This document shows, piece after piece, positions 7,757 through 16,605 of a DNA stretch of 64,000 nucleotides. Both the position numbers and the translations under genes were made by a program. The DNA is taken from assembly GCF_900142985.1 (NCBI RefSeq), contig NZ_LT670849.1, positions 7,022,501-7,086,500 on the forward strand, given 5' to 3'. Within the stretch, counting starts at the first letter, position 1, and every line of letters starts with the position of its first letter. The notes under the pieces were generated by a model. It saw only the letters and a list, made by a program, of their open reading frames with translations, was not told the DNA's origin and ran no database searches. Source of the DNA: Bradyrhizobium erythrophlei (lineage in GTDB: Bacteria > Pseudomonadota > Alphaproteobacteria > Rhizobiales > Xanthobacteraceae).

Positions 7757-8628
7757 GTCTTCAGCCCAAGATAGGCTTCAACCACGCGCGCATCACTGAC
7801 GACTTCCGCGAACGGCCCTTCGGTCAGAACCTTTCCAGCCGCCATCACGTAGACATGGTCACACAGCGCCGCGACGACATCGAGATCGTGTTCGACGATC
7901 AGAAAATTCACGCCCTCGCCCGCGAGCCTGCGGATCGTCGCGACGAGCACCTCTTCCATCGCCGGCGCGACACCCGCCGCAGGTTCATCCAGCAGGATGA
8001 GCCTTGGCTTGAGCATCAACGCGCGGCTCAGTTCGAGCAGTTTCTTTTGCCCGCCGGAAAGATTGGCGGCCGGCTCGTCGGCGAGCCGCCACATATTGAC
8101 TCTTTGCAACGCTGAACGGGCGACCTCGATCGCCGCCTCTTCCTCGCGCCGGATCCTTCCCGGTCGCGCGAATACGCTGATCAGGCCCTCGCCGGTTTGC
8201 GAAGCGCGGGCAAGCAGCAGGTTCTCAAGGACCGTGAGTTGGCCCAACTCACGCGATATCTGAAACGTCCTTACCAGACCTCGTGCTGCAAGGCGGTGTT
8301 GCGGCAGAGAGCCAATTTCATCGCCAAGGAATTGAATTCGTCCAGCCGTCGCCCGCTCGACGCCCGAGATGACATTCAGCAGCGTCGTCTTGCCGGCACC
8401 GTTAGGCCCAATGAGGCCGGTGATCCGCCCCTCGATCAGGCCGAGGTCGACTCCCGAAACGGCCTCGAGGCCGCCATAGGCCTTGCGGACTCCCTGTACC
8501 TGGAGGAGCGGCGCGTCCTGTCCGTTGGTCACAACGGCAGCCGGCGATGCGGCGGACTGGAATTGCGGGGGATCCGACACAATGCGAAATTCAACGCTGT
8601 CTTGGAGGGTGATGGCGGATGAATTCAT
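7753..8628 (-). CDS. livG: LivG-type ABC ATPase with long N-terminal extension
   Basis: The second ATPase of the first Liv system is 291 residues. It has Walker A GPNGAGKTT at about 74-82, the signature LSGGQKK, Walker B LLDEPAAG and the LivG-specific RTFQISRELGQLTV segment. The first 40 residues (AITLQDSVEFRIVSDPP and on) are extra compared with ordinary LivG. The ATG at 8628 has no clear ribosome site, so the true start may be an internal GTG near residue 32. It is the first gene of the operon; about 195 nt upstream are free of genes and should hold the promoter. Confidence 0.88.
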   Translation of the reverse strand: MNSSAITLQDSVEFRIVSDPPQFQSAASPAAVVTNGQDAPLLQVQGVRKAYGGLEAVSGVDLGLIEGRITGLIGPNGAGKTTLLNVISGVERATAGRIQFLGDEIGSLPQHRLAARGLVRTFQISRELGQLTVLENLLLARASQTGEGLISVFARPGRIRREEEAAIEVARSALQRVNMWRLADEPAANLSGGQKKLLELSRALMLKPRLILLDEPAAGVAPAMEEVLVATIRRLAGEGVNFLIVEHDLDVVAALCDHVYVMAAGKVLTEGPFAEVVSDARVVEAYLGLKT

Positions 8629-8823
8629 TAGCGGTACTTTGCAAGCTTCAGGCCACGCGCGAGGCGGCCGAGCACCGGATGATGCGGTAGGAGCGCTACA
8701 TTAGTTTGCCCTGCAACATATTGGTCAACCTTGAAAAAATAAGAAAATCGTTCTTCTTGGTGATCGACTGGTAGATCAAATGACCTAAGACCGCTCCGGC
8801 TGCGACACCGGCGTTTCGTGAAT

Positions 8824-10164
8824 TCAGGTGTGGAGGTGGCCGCGCAGCGTGGCGGCGGTGTAGTCCTTCCGGAACACACCGAGCCGTTGCAGTTCCGGGA
8901 CCACACCGTCGGCAAACTCGGCAAAGGAATCCGGCAGGAACGCCGGGGATACGACAAAACCGTCCGCATCGCCCGAGGTAAAGATATCGGCAAGTTCATC
9001 GGCGATTTGCCCGGCGGTGCCGCAGAGTTGCGGCACCAGCACGCTCTCGCCGTACTTGCGGCCGATCTCGCGCAAGCTCAGCGAGTTGTCCTTGGCGATC
9101 CGGGACGCCATTGCAATCAGGCTCTGCGTGCCGCTGCTCTGCAATTGCTCGACCGGCGCGTCGAGATCGAGCATTGAGAGATCCACGTTGGAATGTGCCG
9201 CGAGCGTCGATAGCCCGACCATTGGATCAACGAGCGAGTTGGCAAGATCGCGCTTCTCTTGCGCCTCCTCCCGTGTGCGGCCGACAAAAGGCATGATCGC
9301 CGTCAACGACTTGCAGCTGCCGGCCGGCCGCTTGAGCCGCTCCGTCTCTTCGCGAACTCCCAGCGTCGAACGCTTCATGTGTTCGCGGGTCGGCGAGATG
9401 TTGAAAATGACCTCCGCCCATTTCACCGCGAAAGCACGTCCGCGGTCAGACGCACCCGCCTGGATAATGACCGGCCGTCCCTGCGGCCCCGCGGGAATAT
9501 TGAGTGGCCCGCGCGATTTGAAATAAGCGCCGTCGTGATTGACGTAATGAACCTTCGCCGGATCGGCATAGATGCCTTTGCCGCGATCGAGGCGAAGCGC
9601 CCCCTCTTCCCAGCTGTCCCACAGCTTGAAAATCAGCTCCATGAATTCCTCGGCACGATCGTAGCGCTGATCATGGCTGAGATGACTTTCGACACCGAAA
9701 TTCATGGCCTCGCCGTCATTCATTGAGGTCACGACATTCCAGGCGGCGCGACCGTTCGATAAATGATCGATCGTCCGAAATTCCCGCGCCAGATGATAGG
9801 GCTGGTCGTAGGTGGTGGAACGCGTCGCACCAAGGCCGATATGCCGCGTCGTCGCCGCCAGCGCACCGAGAATCGGCACCGGATCCATGCGCGTGGAATC
9901 CTGATCGCCATGGCGTATTCCGACTTCCTTGTCGTTGCCATATCGGTCGGCGATCGCTAGGCGATCCGCGAAAAAGATGAGATCGAACTTCCCCTGCTCG
10001 AGCTTGCGCGCAACCTCGACGTAATACTCCGTCGTCAGGAAAGGCACCTCGTGGGAGGGATTTCGCCAGAGCGCGTGGCTATGCGCCACGGGGCCTGCAA
10101 TCAGGAAGCCGGCGAGATTCATGTGACGGGACGACAATGGCGCGCTCCCCAAGGGCGGTTTCAT
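8824..10164 (-). CDS. LLM-class flavin-dependent monooxygenase (NtaA/SnaA/DszA type)
   Basis: This 446-residue protein belongs to the bacterial luciferase-like family. It has LIFFADRLAIADRYG near the N-terminus, the GATRSTTYDQPYHLAREF segment, HLSNGRAAWNVVTSMNDGEAMNFG and PVIIQAGASDRGRAFA, all typical of the NtaA/SnaA/DszA subgroup. These enzymes use FMNH2 from a separate reductase to oxidise chelators, sulfur compounds or heterocycles. No reductase gene lies beside it. It stands alone between a Bug-type binding protein and the Liv operon, so a link to the latter is only inferred from strand and distance. Confidence 0.85.
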   Translation of the reverse strand: MKPPLGSAPLSSRHMNLAGFLIAGPVAHSHALWRNPSHEVPFLTTEYYVEVARKLEQGKFDLIFFADRLAIADRYGNDKEVGIRHGDQDSTRMDPVPILGALAATTRHIGLGATRSTTYDQPYHLAREFRTIDHLSNGRAAWNVVTSMNDGEAMNFGVESHLSHDQRYDRAEEFMELIFKLWDSWEEGALRLDRGKGIYADPAKVHYVNHDGAYFKSRGPLNIPAGPQGRPVIIQAGASDRGRAFAVKWAEVIFNISPTREHMKRSTLGVREETERLKRPAGSCKSLTAIMPFVGRTREEAQEKRDLANSLVDPMVGLSTLAAHSNVDLSMLDLDAPVEQLQSSGTQSLIAMASRIAKDNSLSLREIGRKYGESVLVPQLCGTAGQIADELADIFTSGDADGFVVSPAFLPDSFAEFADGVVPELQRLGVFRKDYTAATLRGHLHT

Positions 10165-10386
10165 GCAGGCCGATATGAGGGAGAAATTCCAGCCGAGGCA
10201 ACCTCAGAACGTTCCTTTAATGGCAAAACCACGAAAACCATCTTCTCGGTTCAAGGCTCACGAGAGAAATAATGACTATCTCAACGCGAGAACCCGCAAT
10301 TTTGCCTACAAAACTCGCACCACCGGCGCGCATCTTATGCGTGGTCTCGCGCAACAAGACCGTAAGGCAGGTAATAGCCGCCACTG

Positions 10387-11361
10387 TCATTCGGCCTGGA
10401 TATTTGCGTCCTTGATGATCCGCTCGTATTTCGTCATCTCTTCTCCGATATAATTCGCGAAATAATCCGGGGTCGAGCCGATTGGCTCAAAGCCGAGCAG
10501 CGCAAACTGTTCCTTGACGTCCGGACGCTCCGCGATCTTGGTGACTTCGGTCTGGATCTTCGTCACGAGATCCGCCGGCAGTCCCTTCGGCGCCCAAATC
10601 CCGTACCAGGAGGCAAAATCGAGAGCCTTCATGCCGGATTCGGCGACGGTCGGAATTTCGGGTGCGATGGCGATGCGCTTCAGGCTCGTGATAGCGAGCG
10701 CCTTGATATTTCCGGCCTTCGCCAACGGCAACGAAGACACCATGGGGTCGGCAATTAGCTGCACCGTGCCACTCATCAGATCAGTCAGTGCGGGCCCCCC
10801 ACCCTTGTAAGCGACAACCAGGGTCTTGACGCCGGCATCGCGCTTGAGCAATTCGATCGCCAGATGGCCGGCCGAACCGAAACTCGAGGTCGCGAACGTA
10901 TATTTTTCCGGATTCTTGCGTACCAGATCGAAGAACTCCCCGAGTGTCTTCGCGGGTACCGTCGGCGTTGTGCTGACGAGAAGCGGTCCAGAGGCAACGA
11001 GCGTGATCGGCGTAAAATCCGCAACGACATCATAGGGCACCGTCTTGTGCAGAAACGGCGTCACCACGTGGATCGAAGCTGTCAGCATCAAGGTGTAACC
11101 GTCGGGATTGGCCCTGGCCACGTAGCTTGCGCCGACGATGCCGCCGACGCCACCGGCGCGATTTTCGACGATGAAGCTTTGGCCCAACGATTCCGTCAGC
11201 TTCTGCGCGACGATACGCGCCACGCCATCGACAGAGCCACCGGCGGGATACGGTACGACAATCGTGACCGTACGGTTTGGATAGCTCTCCGCGATGGCCG
11301 ACGCCGATCCGAATCCGAAAAAAACGACGCACAGCGCCACCAGGACACGCAAACACTTCAT
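10387..11361 (-). CDS. Bug/TctC-family tripartite tricarboxylate transporter binding protein
   Basis: This 324-residue protein has a signal peptide (FFGFGSASAIAE) and the Bug-family hallmarks YPNRTVTIVVPYPAGGSVDGVAR, VENRAGGVGGIVGA and the NPDGYTLML segment. Such proteins capture carboxylates or other small molecules for TctAB permeases. No TctA or TctB is nearby, so this is one of the orphan Bug proteins common in beta- and alphaproteobacteria. It follows the SDR gene by 25 nt and is probably co-transcribed with it. Confidence 0.88.
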   Translation of the reverse strand: MKCLRVLVALCVVFFGFGSASAIAESYPNRTVTIVVPYPAGGSVDGVARIVAQKLTESLGQSFIVENRAGGVGGIVGASYVARANPDGYTLMLTASIHVVTPFLHKTVPYDVVADFTPITLVASGPLLVSTTPTVPAKTLGEFFDLVRKNPEKYTFATSSFGSAGHLAIELLKRDAGVKTLVVAYKGGGPALTDLMSGTVQLIADPMVSSLPLAKAGNIKALAITSLKRIAIAPEIPTVAESGMKALDFASWYGIWAPKGLPADLVTKIQTEVTKIAERPDVKEQFALLGFEPIGSTPDYFANYIGEEMTKYERIIKDANIQAE

Positions 11362-11386
11362 TGAAGGATCCTCATCCGCTCTCGCA

Positions 11387-12166
11387 TTAGAAGGTCCCTG
11401 GATAGCTTCCCCCGTCGATTAGAAGATTTTGGCCGGTGATGTAACCAGCATGTGCAGAACAAAGAAACGCGAAATATGCCCCGAACTCGGCCGGGTGGCC
11501 AAAGCGCTTGGCCGGATTGGCGGCCGCACGTTCGTGCCAGATTTCGTCGAATGACTTGCCGCCCGGTTCAAGCATCCCCCTGATATGCCGGACCTGTGCA
11601 TCGCTATCAAAAATGCCAGGTAGCAGGTTGTTGATGGTGACGTTTCGCGCCACCGTCTGCCGTGACAGTCCGGCGACAAAGCCGACCAGGCCCGTGCGTG
11701 CGCCGTTCGACAGACCAAGTTCTACTTGCGGATTTTTCACGCTGCGCGAGACAATGTTGACGATCCGGCCAAAACCCCGCGCCATCATGCCGTCGACCGT
11801 TAGCCGCATCATTTCGATCGGGCTCAGCATCATGGCATCGAGCGCAGCGATCCAGTCCTCGCGTGTCCAGTGCCGGAAATCGCCTGGAAGCGGACCATCG
11901 GCATTGTTGAGCAGAATATCCGGCTCCGGACAGGCCGCAAGCGCATCAGCCCGGCCTTTCGCGGTGGTGATATCGCCCAACACAGGCGTCGCATTGACGC
12001 CGGTCGCCGCGCGAACTTCTGCGCAAGTATTTTCCAAAACTTCGCGGGTTCGCGCGATAATCGTAACGTCGACGCCCTCTCTGGCGAGAGCCATCGCACA
12101 CGCTTTACCCAGACCACGGCTGGCGCCGCTCAGAAGAGCTTTCCGGCCGCGGATGTCGAGGTCCAT
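11387..12166 (-). CDS. Short-chain dehydrogenase family protein lacking the usual Tyr/Lys pair
   Basis: This 259-residue protein has the Rossmann opening SGASRGLG (residues 13-20) and NNAD near 87-90. It has the SDR end GQNLLIDGGSYPG. At the active site the Ser is present (S140 in IVSRS), but the position of the catalytic Tyr is Ser (S153) and that of the Lys is Arg (R157), in LGLSNGAR. An SDR subgroup with LSNxxR here exists, so this is probably a family trait and not damage, but the chemistry may differ. It is upstream of, and likely co-transcribed with, the Bug protein. Confidence 0.8.
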   Translation of the reverse strand: MDLDIRGRKALLSGASRGLGKACAMALAREGVDVTIIARTREVLENTCAEVRAATGVNATPVLGDITTAKGRADALAACPEPDILLNNADGPLPGDFRHWTREDWIAALDAMMLSPIEMMRLTVDGMMARGFGRIVNIVSRSVKNPQVELGLSNGARTGLVGFVAGLSRQTVARNVTINNLLPGIFDSDAQVRHIRGMLEPGGKSFDEIWHERAAANPAKRFGHPAEFGAYFAFLCSAHAGYITGQNLLIDGGSYPGTF

Positions 12167-12284
12167 ATCTCTCGCTTTTCAGCACGCGGTACAGGCCGCA
12201 ATTGCCGATTACGATTGAGCTTGTAGCCGCATCACTTGTCAAGACCACGGTCTTGACCGATGCGTGCGAGCTATAGCGGTTCGA

Positions 12285-14579
12285 CTATCTATCCGCGCAG
12301 AACGCCGGCGGCGTCCACGCATTGACCGGTGGCAGCGGACCGCTCCAGCGTTCGATATCCACGAGAGCACTGAGGGCGCTCGGGCCCTGGGTCAGCCGGG
12401 ACGTGCCAATATCGAGCGTCAGCACATTCGGATTGCCATGCCGTTCGAGATCGTCTGGCGCGTTGGCCGGGTCATACCATGCGCCAGTCGCCATCATCAC
12501 GACGTGCGACGAGAGTGCGGCATCGACATGCGCGGCGGCAAGACAGGCCCCGCGATCGTTGAATACACGAACCACATCGCCTGTTTTGATGTTGCGCTGT
12601 TCGGCATCCCTCGGATGGATTCGGATCTGCTCGCGACCATGCACTTTATGGCCACGCGACACGGATGCCGGGTCCATCTGGCTATGCAACCGGTCCCCGG
12701 GCTGGTGCGTGACCAGATGCAGCGGCCAGCGCGCCGCCGACGCTCCGCCGAGCCACTCCGCTGGCGCAAGCCATGCTGGGTGCGGCGGGCAGTCCGCATA
12801 GCCGAAGCCGGCGATCGTCTCGGAGGCGATCTCGATCCTGCCCGACGGGGTCCCTAATCGATGACGCACTGGGTCGCGCCGAAACTCGTCAAACAGGACG
12901 AAGTCGTCGGCAGGTAGCGGCAAGTCGGCAAAGCCTTCGGCCCAGAATGAATCGAAGTCCGGCAGCGCCACGTTCTTTTCGGCGCCTGCCGAGCGCATGC
13001 GGTGATAGATCGAGCGGCACCAGGCCATCTCGTCACGGCCCTCGGTGAAAGCTTCCTCATAGCCGCAACGAGAAGCGAGATCGCGAAAGATATCGAAATC
13101 GTTGCGGGATTGGCCGACGGGCGCGATCGCGCGATGCATCGCGAACACGAAGGGATCGCGCGACGATCCACCGACATCGTTGCGTTCCAGCGACGTCGTT
13201 GCAGGCAGTACGATATCGGCATGCCGTGCGGTCGGTGTCCACCAACTATCATGGACGATAATTGTTTCCGGCCTCTGCCAAGCCCGGCGCAGACGATTAA
13301 GATCCTGATGATGATGGAACGGATTGCCGCCGGCCCAGTACACCAGCCGGATATCCGGATAAGCCGCCGTGCGACCATTGAACTCGTAGGAGCCGCCGGG
13401 ATCCAGCAGCATGTCCGCAACACGCGCGACCGGGATAGCGCTGTTTGCCGGATTGCGGGGAGTAGAGATTTCGGGACCGGGCAAATCCATCCGCGGGACA
13501 CCAACACCGTTGAGCGAACCGTGGCCGAAAGCAAATCCACCACCCGGCAAACCGATGCCGCCGAGCATCGCCGCGAGCGCGATCGCAGCCCAATAAGGCT
13601 GTTCGCCGTGATGCGCCCGCTGCAGCGACCAGCTACAGGTAATCAGGCTGCGCGTTCCGGAGGCGCGCCGCGCGAGATCGCGGATTGTTCCAGCATCGAT
13701 GTTGCAAATAGCGGCGGCCCAGTCCGCGCTCTTTGGCGTTCCGTCGTTATCGCCCATGAGATAGCGGCGTAGCACATCAAATCCGGTGCAGTAGCGATCG
13801 AGAAACGCTGTATGGTGGCGGCCTTCGACGACAAGCGTATGAGCCATTGCGAGCATGAGCGCCGTATCGGTATTTGGACGAATCGAAAGCCACTGAGCGC
13901 CAAGAAAGGCGGGTGCGTCGGAACGGGTCGGACTGACGACGACGAATTCGACCCCCGCCGCCTTGGCCCGATCGAGCCACGCCTTGAGAACGTGCGAACC
14001 AGTGCCTCCTGACGTGACCTGGCTGTTTTCAAGGCGTAGCCCGCCAAATGCGAGGACCAGCCGGGTATGTTTGACGACTGAATTCCAGTCAGTCACCCGG
14101 CCCGTCACCGGCTGATACGTGCCGATGACATGAGGCAGCAGAAACTGGGCCGCGCCCCAGCTATAGTTTCCGACCTGATCGACACAACCGCCGCCCTGAA
14201 ACAGAAAGCGGCGAACCAGCGTGCGGGCATGATGCACCCTGCCCGCAGACGACCAGCCGTAAGAGCCGCCGAAAATGGCGGTGTCGCCAAAGGCACCGCG
14301 CACCCGCGTCAATTCACCAGCAACAAGATCGAGAGCCTCGTCCCAGTCCACCTCCCGAAAACGATCCGCCCCGCTGCGCGGCCGTCCCTCTCGCCAGCCT
14401 TCGCGGATCGCCGGGCGGGAAATTCTCAAGGGAGAGTGAACCATCTCAGGGATGGCGGCGAGCATGGGAGACGGCGCAGCGTCGCGCGCGAAAGGCTCAC
14501 ACTTGATGACGCGCCCGTTCTCCACCAGGGCGCTGAATGCGCCCCAATGAGCCAACGAGGGGTATCGGGTGATCGTCAT
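12285..14579 (-). CDS. Molybdopterin oxidoreductase, DMSO/TMAO/biotin-sulfoxide reductase family
   Basis: This 764-residue enzyme binds a bis-MGD molybdenum cofactor. It lacks the N-terminal iron-sulfur Cys motif, as in BisC/TorA/DorA. The Mo-ligand Ser lies in GGSYGWSSAG, followed by the VDQVGNYSWGAAQ and YWAGGNPFHHHQDLNRL segments typical of the group. No Tat signal is present, so it is probably cytoplasmic like BisC. It may reduce S- or N-oxides such as methionine or biotin sulfoxide. ATG 14579 is preferred over a GTG five codons upstream because GGAACACC sits at ribosome-site distance. Confidence 0.85.
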   Translation of the reverse strand: MTITRYPSLAHWGAFSALVENGRVIKCEPFARDAAPSPMLAAIPEMVHSPLRISRPAIREGWREGRPRSGADRFREVDWDEALDLVAGELTRVRGAFGDTAIFGGSYGWSSAGRVHHARTLVRRFLFQGGGCVDQVGNYSWGAAQFLLPHVIGTYQPVTGRVTDWNSVVKHTRLVLAFGGLRLENSQVTSGGTGSHVLKAWLDRAKAAGVEFVVVSPTRSDAPAFLGAQWLSIRPNTDTALMLAMAHTLVVEGRHHTAFLDRYCTGFDVLRRYLMGDNDGTPKSADWAAAICNIDAGTIRDLARRASGTRSLITCSWSLQRAHHGEQPYWAAIALAAMLGGIGLPGGGFAFGHGSLNGVGVPRMDLPGPEISTPRNPANSAIPVARVADMLLDPGGSYEFNGRTAAYPDIRLVYWAGGNPFHHHQDLNRLRRAWQRPETIIVHDSWWTPTARHADIVLPATTSLERNDVGGSSRDPFVFAMHRAIAPVGQSRNDFDIFRDLASRCGYEEAFTEGRDEMAWCRSIYHRMRSAGAEKNVALPDFDSFWAEGFADLPLPADDFVLFDEFRRDPVRHRLGTPSGRIEIASETIAGFGYADCPPHPAWLAPAEWLGGASAARWPLHLVTHQPGDRLHSQMDPASVSRGHKVHGREQIRIHPRDAEQRNIKTGDVVRVFNDRGACLAAAHVDAALSSHVVMMATGAWYDPANAPDDLERHGNPNVLTLDIGTSRLTQGPSALSALVDIERWSGPLPPVNAWTPPAFCADR

Positions 14580-14831
14580 CGGTCGGTGTTCCACGATAGC
14601 GAATTAGGTTGGTGCCGGAAATACCCTGGCTGCGCCAGGCCGGCTATTCTGAACGTTCGACAACAACCATTTCGTTCCCCTTAAAATCTGTTTTTCTGGT
14701 CTGGCGTTCCGGCCTGTTGAGCACAAGCTGTTAGCCAACAGCGCGCGGCCCGACACTTCAATCGCCATGGCTTCCATCACTGATGGGTCCGCCGGTTGCG
14801 TGCTCACTCAACTCAAACAGGGAGTAGCGCA

Positions 14832-15032
14832 ATGGCAGAACGACGTCGCGCGAAACAAACATTGTCCCTGAAAGATCGCCTCGCGGTGTTCGCGCATGAA
14901 GCCCGTAGCAAGGCCTCGCAGCTTGGCCCGGGTCGCGAGAGGGACGATCTGCTGAAGAGGGCCCGGCAGGCGGATACTGCCGCACACCTCGACGATTGGG
15001 CCAATTCGCCGGGATTACGGCCGCCCGAATAG
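14832..15032 (+). CDS. Small basic hypothetical protein
   Basis: A 66-residue protein starts at ATG 14832 with GGAG about 7 nt upstream. It reads MAERRRAKQTLSLKDRL and then a helical, charged body (HEARSKASQLGPGRERDDLLKRARQADTA). Short proteins of this style are widespread in Bradyrhizobium; the function is unknown. An in-frame ATG at 14796 would add 12 residues but lacks a ribosome site. It precedes another very short gene by 47 nt and may share its transcript. Confidence 0.65.
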   Translation: MAERRRAKQTLSLKDRLAVFAHEARSKASQLGPGRERDDLLKRARQADTAAHLDDWANSPGLRPPE

Positions 15033-15079
15033 GCCGACCTGACCGCCAAACGAATTTTGCATATATAAAGGAGGATCTG

Positions 15080-15175
15080 ATGCCAAAACCGATTGCAATT
15101 GCCTTCTGGTCGATGGTGGCCGCATGCGTGTTTTCGTTCGGCATGGCCGCTTTTGTCGCACACTTCGCCACCTGA
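15080..15175 (+). CDS. 31-residue single-span membrane peptide
   Basis: A short frame starts at ATG 15080 behind an excellent ribosome site (AAAGGAGG, 6 nt away). It encodes 31 residues that are almost one membrane helix: MPKPIAIAFWSMVAACVFS followed by FGMAAFVAHFAT. The strong ribosome site and clean hydrophobic pattern argue for translation. It follows the small basic gene at 14832-15032. The role is unknown; peptides of this size often sit in membrane complexes. Confidence 0.6.
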   Translation: MPKPIAIAFWSMVAACVFSFGMAAFVAHFAT

Positions 15176-15244
15176 GCGCGGGGAACGACCGTCGTTCGCC
15201 GGTGTTATCCCGGCGTATTAGTCCCCCCTGATACACCCCACAAT

Positions 15245-15273
15245 GGCCCCGGCGTTCCCCCCACGCTGGGGCC
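15245..15273. terminator. GC-rich hairpin, probable terminator
   Basis: An 11-bp stem (GGCCCCGGCGT against ACGCTGGGGCC, with one G-T pair) closes a short C-rich loop downstream of the two small plus-strand genes. The tail is only moderately T-rich (AGTTCCTTGTC), so termination efficiency is uncertain. Confidence 0.45.
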
Positions 15274-15429
15274 AGTTCCTTGTCGGAACTCGCATCGATC
15301 TCGGATTTCGTTGCCTTGCCTGCAGCGGAAACAAGCCGGAAAATAGCCGCTCGCCTGCCACGAACTTGCCCAGCGACTCGGTGACGCAGTTAGTCGCTGC
15401 CCTGGGGAGGATCACAGCGTGAGCGTTCT

Positions 15430-15591
15430 ATGTACAAAGCGTCGAAAACTTACCTCGCGGCAAGCGTCAGCGCATTGGCCCTTGCAACCCTGCTGATGAT
15501 AGTCGTGATAGCGGCCTGGAGCGTCGCGCCAGAAGTTGTGGCCGACACCTCCGGGATCAAGCTGGAATTGAAGAAGTCGCTGCCCCCTTGA
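15430..15591 (+). CDS. 53-residue membrane-anchored hypothetical protein
   Basis: This frame (ATG 15430) encodes MYKASKTYLAASVSALALA, then a hydrophobic run (TLLMIVVIAAWSVAP), and ends in a polar tail (VADTSGIKLELKKSLPP). It looks like a single-span membrane protein or uncleaved lipoprotein-like anchor with a short periplasmic tail. The ribosome site is weak: a GGGGAGG lies more than 20 nt upstream. Unknown family; real on composition. Confidence 0.5.
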   Translation: MYKASKTYLAASVSALALATLLMIVVIAAWSVAPEVVADTSGIKLELKKSLPP

Positions 15592-15598
15592 GGCTGCC

Positions 15599-15835
15599 TC
15601 AACGAGAGCGTGACGACCGGTTTCGCGAGGACCGCGAATTGATCAGTCGCGCCTTGCTCACGTCTCGGTCTCGCTCTTGTTGATACGCCGCCTGTCCGTC
15701 GGATGCTGGTTTGCGCAGCAACGAGTCCCTGAACGCCGTGTCGAGCTGCATCGCGTCTTGCGCCGATGCGGGTACCGGCCCCAGCAAAAGGACGGTCGCG
15801 AAAAGCTGTAGCGCGAAAGGCAAGCGCACGGTCAT
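15599..15835 (-). CDS. Secreted small hypothetical protein
   Basis: The 78-residue product from ATG 15833-15835 has a clear signal peptide (MTVRLPFALQLFATVLLLG and PVPASAQ, cleavage after ASA). The mature part is short and polar (DAMQLDTAFRDSLLRKPASD) with a basic Ser/Arg tail. A GGAG ribosome site lies just upstream of this ATG, whereas the ATG five codons earlier has none. The gene ends 8 nt from the convergent membrane-peptide gene. Function unknown. Confidence 0.6.
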   Translation of the reverse strand: MTVRLPFALQLFATVLLLGPVPASAQDAMQLDTAFRDSLLRKPASDGQAAYQQERDRDVSKARLINSRSSRNRSSRSR

Positions 15836-16034
15836 TGCTCCGAAGATCATTTCGGGGAATCAGGCCATCCATGCATTGGACGCTCTCGGGCCGATCGCCG
15901 TTACGGCGCCCCCGCGAGATAGACCGGTGGTGCGTCATCGGGCCACACGGACGCGTGCGCAGCGGCGGGCTTTCAGGAAACGCGGCAGGCCCACCCTGCT
16001 CGGGCGAGCCTGCCGGCAGGCGAGACGCCCGAAG

Positions 16035-16262
16035 TTACTTGTCCTTCTTCATCATGCCGTCATCTTTCTTCATGCCGTCCTTGGACATCGTGTCCTTTTT
16101 CATCATGCCGTCATCTTTCTTCATGCCGTCCTTGGACATCGTGTCCTTCTTCATGCCGTCGTCCTTCTTCATGTCGTCCGCGGCGAAGGCGGGGGCAAGC
16201 GCCAGGCTGAGCGACAGCGCCGCAGCGGAAAGTCCAAGCGCAATACGGGTGTTGATGGTCAT
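16035..16262 (-). CDS. MXKDX pentapeptide-repeat secreted protein
   Basis: This 75-residue protein has a signal peptide (MTINTRIALGLSAAALSLS with AFAAD cleavage) followed only by Met-Lys-Asp pentapeptides (MKKDD, GMKKD, TMSKD and so on). It matches the MXKDX repeat family of small periplasmic proteins; the role is not known, though Met- and Asp-rich repeats could bind metal. An AAGGAA ribosome site precedes the ATG. The open frame continues upstream to 16508 but only as noise. Confidence 0.8.
   Translation of the reverse strand: MTINTRIALGLSAAALSLSLALAPAFAADDMKKDDGMKKDTMSKDGMKKDDGMMKKDTMSKDGMKKDDGMMKKDK
16050..16151. repeat. 51-bp tandem duplication inside the MXKDX gene
   Basis: A 51-bp unit at 16050-16100 is repeated next to itself at 16101-16151 with few or no changes. 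It encodes 17 residues, so copy-number change would alter the protein in frame by 17 residues per step. Confidence 0.7.
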
Positions 16263-16605
16263 AGTGGGATTCCTTCTTGGAAGACCTGGAAAACGGTTAA
16301 TCGGCGACATAGGCCGCCATTGTAACGACGCTGCCGTACCGGCCTTCGTTACGCGGCATTGAAAAAAGTTTTGCGCTGTGACACGCATTCGGGCGTGGCG
16401 TCGGCTGTTTCTTTCGTAAAATTTGAAATAAGCAGACGGCCCCAGCAATTTTGCCACAGTTTGCAGCGCACCAATATGCACGCCTGCTCTTCTCATACTT
16501 TTCGACAAGATTCGCCGGGAAAGAGACGAGTTAGGATGCCCTACGCCTCAGCTCCGTCCGAAAGATTCCGAGAAATCGCCCCAGCACCGCCCAGGGAGGG
16601 TTAAC
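16263..16605. other. Intergenic region before the TRAP operon, no gene seen
   Basis: These 343 bp separate the divergent MXKDX gene and dctP. Frames here are short and look random. The AT-rich stretch around 16410-16450 would suit a promoter, and a GGGAGGG ribosome site lies just before the dctP ATG. Nothing else is recognisable. Confidence 0.5.
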
